Source: Smittium culicis
Lineage: Eukaryota > Kickxellomycota > Harpellomycetes > Harpellales > Legeriomycetaceae
Length of the DNA: 64,000 nt
Direction of reading: 5' to 3'
Assembly (NCBI GenBank): GCA_001970855.1
Contig: LSSN01000059.1
Location: forward strand, 1-64,000
The notes beneath the pieces are model-generated. The model ran no database searches and was not told the origin of the DNA. It was given only the letters and a program-made list of their open reading frames with translations. Both the position numbers and the translations under genes were made by a program. Below, piece by piece: positions 55,884-64,000 of the stretch (positions are counted from its first letter, which is position 1; every line of letters starts with the position of its first letter).

Positions 55884-58554
55884 GAAATAACTTTTTTAGC
55901 TTATTATATTTTTAGTTTATTTTTAAAGAAATTAAAGTTAAAAAAAAAATAATGAAAAAAAAATACATATCGTGTATCTTCAATTAGGTATACAACTCGG
56001 TAGATTTTGAGCCGTACACAATTCTAGCATTATATTGATTTTTACTTATCTTCAACAATCTTAGTTAGTTTTAACTAATTTTTTTACGACGATATCGTGT
56101 AAATAAAGTTCTTTAATTATAGAAATAGTATAAATTTCTTTAGTTACAGAAAAAAAGAATATTTTTTCTCAGCGAATTTCAATTTGCTAAATTTAAAATC
56201 GTTCTTATGGTTATTTTAATAATTGTTGTAGCTTTTTTTTTCATAAATACAATTAATGGATTATATATAGTTTTAATATTTAAAATAATATAAAAATCAG
56301 CTCTTATATTTATAAATACTGTTTTACGTATTAAAAATATACTATATGTAATATTTTTTAAAAAATTAAACCTGTTTAAAGTATATGTGTATATAGAGAT
56401 AAGATATTAGATGTGATTTAAATTAAAGTGGTGACCTTACATTTTCAGAATAAAACATATAATATTAATTGAATTTAAAATTTATTATTTGTGTAACTGT
56501 TTACGATGAGAGATATTTTAGGTATAAAGAGTTCCAATGAATAAAATCGCATGAAAAATACATTAATTTTATTTAGACAATAATTCTTTCAAAATTGCGA
56601 TAATAATGTATAGAAAATTCAAAATTTTTTTACAAAAAAAAAAGTGTCAACTAATAGAATTTTTCATATAGCTTTAATTTCTCGCGCATGTATACTAGTA
56701 AAAATATTTATTGATTTATATAATTAAAATTAAATAATATTTATAATTCTTTAAAGCTTTAAAGCTTTAAAGCGTATAAAAGTGTATTCGCTTTTTTAGG
56801 TGCTCAAGTTTTATTTTGTTAATTTTATTAAAATGAATTTCGTATAACTAATTACTTTTCATAAAATAATTTGATTTAATACAAATGATAATCTTTATTA
56901 AGGCTAGATTATAAAATTTAATTCAAAACCCAAAATACTATTTTATTATGAATAAATTCATATAGTTTTTATATCATTCAATTCTCTGGTTATGTATTTC
57001 TAATTATTAACTATTTTAACTCAATCAGTTTCTTGTGTTTAATTTTTCTATTTCAATAAATAAAAAAGTTAAATGTAATGAAATATTTTTTTCAAATATT
57101 AAGATCCTGAAATTTGAAATCGAAGGCAAAATTGAGAGAATTTTTAATTTATTACAGCCTAAGCTATATTCATTTTATTGATCACAACAGGGAATTCTAT
57201 TTAATTATATGCTCTAAAAATGTTTTTTTTAATACTCAAATTAATTATGTAAAAAAAAACATTTTTGTCTTCTTGGCCAAAAAAAAACCCAAAAAAGGCT
57301 ATGGTTGTATATTTTAGATTAAATGAGATTAAAAAAATAATAAACTAACTAACTTTAATTGAATTAGAAAAAATCGTATCATATCTTGTAGCTTCTTGTT
57401 TTTAAGTATAAAAAACCTTTTTTATTTATGCAAAAATTTAAAGAAGTGTCCATATATATATTATTTTTAATGCAGACCATGTCTGTTCAATTATTTTCAA
57501 AATAAAGACATTTTATTCAAAATAATAAATCAATTTCTATATAATCCAGATTTTTGCTAAAGAAAGGAATGATGAATTGTATTAAAATAGTATATTTCAA
57601 TTATAGGTTGATTTATATTCATTCTATATACTACTTACTAACTTATACGAAATTCACAAACTGAAATTAATTTATTTAAGAATATACATTGTCAATAGAT
57701 TTCTCATTTGTGAAAAATATTAGAATGGTTAATTTATATTAATTATCTTCCTGTTATTAATTCAACTGTTAATATACATAAACGTGTAGCAATTTTCCAT
57801 TCAATATCTATTATTTATTATATATTGATATATAACAAAGTATGTTTAGGTAGAGATGTACATTGATTAAATACGAATAAAATATATTAAGGCCTTCAAT
57901 TATATTTAATTAATCTGGATGTCAATATTTCAGTATTAAATAGTATATTTACATGTTATTAGAAGTGTAGTAATTTTTTAAAAAAAGTCTGTATACTATT
58001 TATCAAAACCCGCTTTAAATAAATGACCATTCCAAAAATTGATAAAATTATTAGGACTTTTTTACTCTCATTAAGTTGTGATTAATAGCTATATAACTTC
58101 AGTCTTATACGTACTTGAATTTTTTTCTATTAATTAAATAAGTTTATAGGTGGGTGGGGGTCCAATAATGGCGAAACATCTTAATATAAAATGGATCAAT
58201 ATTCAGGAAAATAAAAACTGCAAAAATATTTTTTAATAATCTTGATTTATTTATCAAATTGACTTCCTTTTTTAACCGATATCGCCTTCGTATTAAAAAT
58301 TTTTATATTGAAGTATAATATACCTTATATTTTAACTTATATACAAAAATTTAATTCAATAACCGCAGCATAATACTCAAAAAAAAATGCTTTAATTAGA
58401 ATACTACGAGGAAAATCCATAAAAATGGAGATTTTTATGAACAGAAACACATTAGAGCTTTATGGAAAATTATGGAACACTATGGAATATTAAAGAACAT
58501 AATGGGAAATTTTGGAATGCAATGGAATGTTATACATAGATTATTTCCTGCCGC

Positions 58555-58675
58555 TTCTAGAACCTTCTAGAACATTTCATAATATTCTGGAAGCTATTAT
58601 TTGAAAATTATTATAGCTTTTATTACTATCTTTATTTAATAATATCATTTAGATTTTTGTTCAAAAGTATAAAAG
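58555..58675 (+). promoter_or_regulatory. Heat-shock-element array followed by TATA box
   Basis: TTCTAGAACCTTCTAGAA (58555-58572) is four perfect alternating NTTCN/NGAAN units. It is followed by an imperfect unit (CATTTCAT) and by another pair, TTCTGGAA, at 58585-58592. Further GAA-type units (TATGGAACACTATGGAATAT and similar) lie 60-120 bp upstream. TATAAAAG occurs at 58668-58675, about 76 bp downstream of the last unit. This is a textbook binding array for heat-shock factor trimers, yet no ORF follows on the plus strand. Confidence 0.6.
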
Positions 58676-61637
58676 GGTAACCTTTTTCCTTCTTACAGAA
58701 AAATCTAAGGGTACTATTTATTTTATTATATTTATACCACTTAATATTTTTTATCCCTATAATATTAAATAAATAACACTATCTTAGTCTTAGTTTCAGT
58801 TTCAAGTCAAATCTTAGCCCTGTCTTTACTCCTCCTTTCGTGCTTAACATCCATAGATATTTACTAGTTACAAATCTAATCACGTAAAACCTTCATTTCA
58901 ATATTAAGAATACAAAGAAACAAGTATAATTATTCAATTCCGCTTCTAATTACTAGAATTGCTCTAATACTGTATCCAAGCACATAATTCAAAAAATGCA
59001 TGCATCAAGGAGCTTAAAATAAAACTAAATGCGTTTCTATCCGTTTCGATAAGTTCAAATAACATAATAAGACTTACAGAAGATTAAAAATCTAAAGGTT
59101 ATTTATTAAAGTATACTTATATTTTTTATAAATTTTGCCTAATTTCACACAAAAATTCTGAAGAATTATCAGCAGAAAAAAACCAATATATTTTTACTGT
59201 AAACTTCTTTAAGGATTTACAGTTAGTTGAATCATTTTACTGAAATCCATTTCACCTTTATGTCGAGAAAACTTTAAAACCTTCAAATAATTTTGATACA
59301 GCTTTTTTAAATACAGACATGGATTCATATTCAGAAGGATAATAATAAACTATAATAAAAAATTTAGATTTATGGAATTTTAAGCCATTGAGTTTAGAGC
59401 CCTGAAAAATGAAAGTGAATTAAAAAATTCCTCGTTATCTCTAAAATTTTTCATGATCTTTATCACGAAATTTAATAATTATGATGGATACAAATTATTC
59501 GTACTCACTGTAAAAGATTATTAATATTTACCTATACTTTTAAAACCCAGAGCATAATTAAAACCAAATTAATATAAAAGTATCGAATCGTTTTTAAGAA
59601 AAAAAAACTCATGCAGCACTTTCTAATTTCACGTTAACTTAAATGACAGTATTATCAGCCATTTAAAATCAAAATCAATAAAATTTCATACACAATATTA
59701 GTTACTCTTGCCGCAGCCAAAAAAAAAGGGTATTAAGAAGTATATTAATGTATATTCTGTTGAAAATGTGTAGATATCGGATAGAAAAGCCGTTACAGGA
59801 AAATTATATTATTTTTTTACCATCCAAAAATAGGACGAGATTTAACTTTTGGTGGAAGATATACATAAATTATTTTCAAAAATATTTAAAAAATCTACTT
59901 GGATTTGAATAAATTTGTAGTCAAATATATTTAAATATTCCATTAAAATATTATTTTACTGAATTAGGGAGTTATTTTGAGCTTTTTAGACCTATATCTA
60001 TAATAATTCGCTTTAAAGAGTCGTCGAGGTATATTACAATATATAATTAGTATCATTATATGGCGAAACCCTTAAAAATAAATCTAAAACTCAGTACTAT
60101 TCAACAATATTCTCAATTATCGATACCTATAAAAAAAATATAAAAATCTACAGAATTAACTCTAAAATTTCGATTATATTTCTAAGGCTAGAATAGATAA
60201 ATGACTATAACGCAGGTATATTTTGGAACTAAATGGTGTTTAATAATAATAATTATAAACAAAAAAAAACGCATAATAAAATAAATTTTATTATGGAAAT
60301 CGAAAATGTGCCTAAAGATATCTAATATTTCACAAGTTATATTATGGATCAAAATTTTTACATATTTTAGTATATTTTCAAAATTAGATTCTCTGGGTAC
60401 AATCAATTATTTGAAATAAGTCACATAAGAATATTGATTCACTTAAAAATTAATTAGATAATACAGACTAAAAAGCGAAAAATTGTATCTAGGTAGCAAA
60501 GATCTTCAAATAATGATGAGAAATGAAACATTAGTTAAAATTACTAGTTATTTAAATAGTTTTTGAATGATACTAATTATGAAATTAGGCGAGATAAAAA
60601 TTTATGGCGTAAAAATGACAGCCTGATAGATATGATACTCGGATTAATGTGATTATATGAACCAATATACTCGATCTCAACGAAAAGACAGATTAATTAA
60701 AAGTAATTATTTGATTTGGTCAAGGTGGTGTTAATCACTCTTATCATTCAGACTTTTATTATTCAAAATAAATTCTTTTAAAAATCAACCAGTTATAAAA
60801 ATAACGAATTAAATTTATGTTGATCAACAATAAATTCAAAGAAACAAATTTACTTAAGTTATATTAGATAAATATAAATAAAAAAAGATAAATTTTTAGA
60901 ATTTTGGTTATATAAATTAAAAACAAAGAAGTTTAGCTTTAAAATATTCAAAGTTTAATTCTAAGAGAGTTTTTTTTATAATACTCTCACTAGATAAAGT
61001 AAAATAAATAATTTTCTTAATATATGTCACAGGGGAAATCAGTGAAAGGATGGAACAGGTAGGTATCTAGTGAATATTTCGGAAATTTTCCCACTTCTCT
61101 ATCTAGATTTTATACTCTAAAAGTTTTTTTTGCTTTTGAAATGTTAAAAATTACGAAGATCGGAAATTTTAAAGTTTCAAGATTTTAGAATTGATGTTTT
61201 ATGTTTTTTTATTAATTTCTGAGATGATGATACTCAATTTTTGGTAAAACCCGCATCTTTTATATAAATAATTTTTCAGTTATAAAAACCAAAATTTCCT
61301 CCAAAACGCCAAGAACTGATGCTGAAAATGATATAAGTATATATGGGTATAAATTATATAAAATAAGCTATAAAATTATGCAGAAAAAATTTAAGTAGTA
61401 ATTAAATAACTTATAAGTTTCATTCATATCTAGGATTTTCCTTATAAAAAAAATTATCAAAGGGAATTTTCTTTGAAAAATAGTCTAAAGCTTTTCTTTT
61501 CAAATCATTATGAATTAATATAAAAGATGAATAGAAAATTAAAATCATTGTATTATTATTCAAAGATAGCGATTAGAAAGAACCAGAACGAAAAATACCC
61601 GAGGGTAACATAAGTACTTATCTTATTTTCTACCCGT

Positions 61638-61679
61638 ATTATTATTATTATTATTATTATTGTTATTATTATTATTATT
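61638..61679. repeat. ATT trinucleotide microsatellite
   Basis: Fourteen ATT/GTT units, with a single G substitution in the middle (ATTATTGTTATT). Confidence 0.95.
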
Positions 61680-61963
61680 CGAGATTCCAACTTATTTTTT
61701 TATTGAAGTATATAAACACTCCCTTTTTTGAATGTGTTGAACGCGTAACTATTTTTAAATAAGAATTATATATTTATTACTCTTCTTATTTTTAGAAGAG
61801 AATAAATTTTAATGGAAAACCCACCTAAACTAAATAAATCTAGTGTTAAACAATACCACACACTTAACTAATGTAAAAATTAAATAATTTTCCTGTTTTA
61901 AATATTAAATAAAGTCTAATTAAACAAAATTACAGACAAAATACTTAGTTAAAAAGCTAGGTA

Positions 61964-61984
61964 CGTGGAAGAGATTGTTCCACG
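61964..61984. other. Small perfect hairpin
   Basis: CGTGGAA, seven-base loop GAGATTG, TTCCACG: a perfect 7-bp stem in otherwise AT-rich DNA, flanked by TA-rich sequence. No T-run follows directly. Function unknown. Confidence 0.5.
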
Positions 61985-62370
61985 ACATATATAAATAGTG
62001 ACTTTAGAAATTTATTTTTAGAAAGGTGTCGAATTTTTTATAATTAAATCATAATAAACTTTAAGAAAACTAAAAAAAAATATTAGCACTATTAAACTAA
62101 ATTAACTAAATAAAAATGATAAATTAAATAATAAATCTTTCTTTTTGTAATATTATTAACACAGTAAATTAATCTTCTAATAGTATCAAACTTATATTCC
62201 TCTGTAATAGTATACCCAATATTAAATCAATAAAAAAAAATATATAAATTAAAATAAAAAATAAAAAAACTTTTTCATAGAAAATTTTCCAACTTTATGA
62301 TCTATTTGTAAAAAGATTAAACTATGTAATCTACTAAAATCATCAAAAACACTATATTTTCAAAAAAAAA

Positions 62371-62484
62371 ATGATGCCAAAAGTTTTCTCAGAGAATGGC
62401 GCTAATTATACTAAACTCACGTTTGCCCCCGAACTTGAACCTCGCACCGATAACACCACAGTAAGAACCGAGAAGTATGATTAA
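62371..62484 (+). CDS. Possible first exon or gene fragment (unidentified)
   Basis: ATG after an A-run opens MMPKVFSENGANYTKLTFAP, ELEPRTDNTT in DNA of near-even composition, then meets a good donor (ACAGTAAGAACC at 62461). Unspliced it stops at 62484. The NYTKLTFAPEL string recalls the (W/Y)TKVTFxPDL motif of type II topoisomerases, but that is one short match. No convincing next exon was found, so it may be a gene fragment. Confidence 0.25.
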   Translation: MMPKVFSENGANYTKLTFAPELEPRTDNTTVRTEKYD

Positions 62485-62797
62485 TATAAACATATATACA
62501 CTAAGATATTAAAAATAGCTTCATTTAGACTTCTAACTTACCATAAAGCTCTCCAATATCTTTCATCAGTAAAAAAACAGCTACCTATGACTATGTATAT
62601 ATTATTTAAAGCTAAATGGAATAACTATAAATAACTGAAATCGATTTTAAATAATAAATGATCCATTTAATATTCTTAGATAAGCTAAAGTATTCACAAA
62701 ACTTGATCCCTTATTGCGCGTTAATTGGTAAAAATTCTACTATGAAACAAGCGTGGAAAAAATTAAGGCGTAGATATGGTAATTTATAATACATAAA

Positions 62798-62974
62798 ATG
62801 ACTTTCAGACTTACGAGCGAATCTAATGAGTTTGAAAACTTCACTAATAACATATTGAGTAAAGATAAATGCAGATATTTTAAGCTGTCTATATTAAAAT
62901 ATGACATGCCCAAACTCTATCATGAATCATTCTCAGATTTTCAAGGCGGTAATGAACAAATTGGAGGAATTTAA
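62798..62974 (+). CDS. Possible small ORF, 58 codons
   Basis: The ATG at 62798 opens MTFRLTSESNEFENFTNNIL, SKDKCRYFKLSILKYDMPKL, YHESFSDFQGGNEQIGGI and stops at 62974. Composition is more balanced than the flanks and the peptide is not low-complexity. It could belong to a decayed or spliced gene with the fragment at 62371. No family recognised. Confidence 0.2.
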   Translation: MTFRLTSESNEFENFTNNILSKDKCRYFKLSILKYDMPKLYHESFSDFQGGNEQIGGI

Positions 62975-64000
62975 GGTCACTGTAATTGAATTCGGATTTT
63001 AATAGATGTATTATTCTGGAATAGGAATAAAAGAATTTCATAAATATAAAAAGTTCTCAAGAGTTAATAAATCTTTGCCTAGCGAAAGAAATTCAAAGAT
63101 TTTATATTTTTGTAAAATAATATAGAAAATTTACTCTGAAAAATTAACAGATTATTCACCCTCTTAAAAAAATAGCAAAGAATGACAAAAAAAAAATCAT
63201 ATAAAATCAAGAATGCGACAGTTCTTTCAATTATTGGGTAGAATACATTAAAGTTTATTTTTTTTCAAAGATATTCTGACTCAAACCAGAAATTATAGTG
63301 GAAATATATTCCTCTAAATAATAAATATGCCAAGTAATATCAAATTGATTTCATAAAATTCAATGTGTATTCCAGTATAGAAATAGGATAAGATTTGCAC
63401 GATTATAAAATATCTGAAATAATATCTTCGCTAATAGCTTAATGAAGCAATTTAAAATGCAGGAATTTTTGGCTTTTTGTTTTATCAAACCAAAAAAAGC
63501 TCAAATATTTAAAGACATAATATATGGCCCTAGAATTATCAAGATTCATTATAAAATTTTGTCGTTAAATCAGATGCCTTGGAGGGTAGCACTGCCGTAC
63601 ATTATCGCAAAATTCGAAATTCAAGTATATCGCAATAATTTATAAAATTTTTTGATTTTTCAATTTCCTTAAAAGAATTATACCAAGCAGATTAACTAAA
63701 AAAATCTATTAGTGACGGAAACTCTTTCCTGTCGTTATTCCTCAAAAATGATCGATGAATAAATAACATATCAAAATTAAAATAAAATGTGAATATGAGT
63801 TACAACAGTTAGATACATGATTTAGAAAAAATCATACCTAATATTCTGAACCCTTGAGATTGAACCACAAATAGCCGGACATATAAGGGTTTAAAAGACG
63901 AAACCCTACTCAAAAAGGATTATTGGATCCATGGAAACTTAAAAATCGTTACTGATTAAATTCAGCCTTTCGAAAGCTGATGTATAACTAAATCAAGTAT

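Larger units (their letters stand above)
55884..64000. other. AT-rich gene desert
   Basis: More than 8 kb without a convincing protein gene. It holds an aaagcttta-type triple repeat near 56752-56775, the heat-shock-element array and TATA box (58555-58675), a microsatellite, a small hairpin and a few coding-like scraps, each listed separately. Plus frames at 57114-57317 and 63442-63645 show no family features. The second contains the sense-like NQMPWRVALPYIIAKFEIQV, perhaps debris. Confidence 0.6.

Noticed and set aside
57114..57317. Plus-strand frame of 67 codons
   Set aside because: Composition is that of the AT-rich background (Phe, Ile, Lys, Asn, Tyr), with no motif.

Overview
The window is very AT-rich, with short GT-AG introns and several clearly eukaryotic housekeeping genes: mitochondrial cysteine desulfurase NFS1, mitochondrial ribosomal protein uS19m, a DGAT1-type acyltransferase, a Ran-binding-domain protein, a NOSIP-like RING protein and an SMG1-type PI3K-like kinase. 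Compact spliced genes, T/CT-rich 5' flanks, a fungal-style NOSIP and a LINE plus a DIRS-type retroelement point to a fungus. The base composition and the retained SMG1 suggest an early-diverging (non-Dikarya) lineage, but I cannot name the species from the sequence alone.

Layout. From 1 to about 3.96 kb lies a minus-strand LINE (copy A) whose 3' part runs off the window. A secreted cysteine-containing protein of unknown function follows (4.5-5.4 kb). From 5.4 to 20.9 kb is a transposon graveyard: a 5'-truncated second LINE (copy B, 8.66-10.5 kb) beside a 14-unit heptamer repeat, a TTAA-flanked MITE family with about 200-bp units, and a heavily decayed DIRS-type retroelement (13.3-16.4 kb) whose reverse transcriptase and tyrosine recombinase can still be read across stops and frameshifts. 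From 21 to 24.6 kb are two or three orphan genes. From 27.6 to 38.2 kb is the gene-dense core: DGAT1 (-), NOSIP-like (+), uS19m (-), Ran-binding-domain protein (+), NFS1 (-). A small two-exon orphan (about 40 kb) and a MITE cluster (41.2-43.1 kb) follow, then a striking secreted alanine-rich protein with an arginine/cysteine octapeptide repeat (43.2-45.0 kb). SMG1 covers 48.0-55.5 kb in six exons whose splice phases all agree. The last 8.5 kb is an AT desert with no convincing gene, but with a near-perfect heat-shock-element array and a TATA box.

Functional links are loose, as is normal for a eukaryotic chromosome: iron-sulfur supply and mitochondrial translation (NFS1, uS19m), nuclear transport (RanBD protein), splicing-linked ubiquitin ligase (NOSIP), nonsense-mediated decay or stress signalling (SMG1) and storage-lipid synthesis (DGAT1). 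Shared regulatory themes are clusters of CCAAT/ATTGG boxes in intergenic spaces and C-rich tracts (sense strand) just downstream of three minus-strand stop codons. I saw no tRNA, rRNA or CRISPR array. All identifications come from reading translated motifs; no database search was possible.
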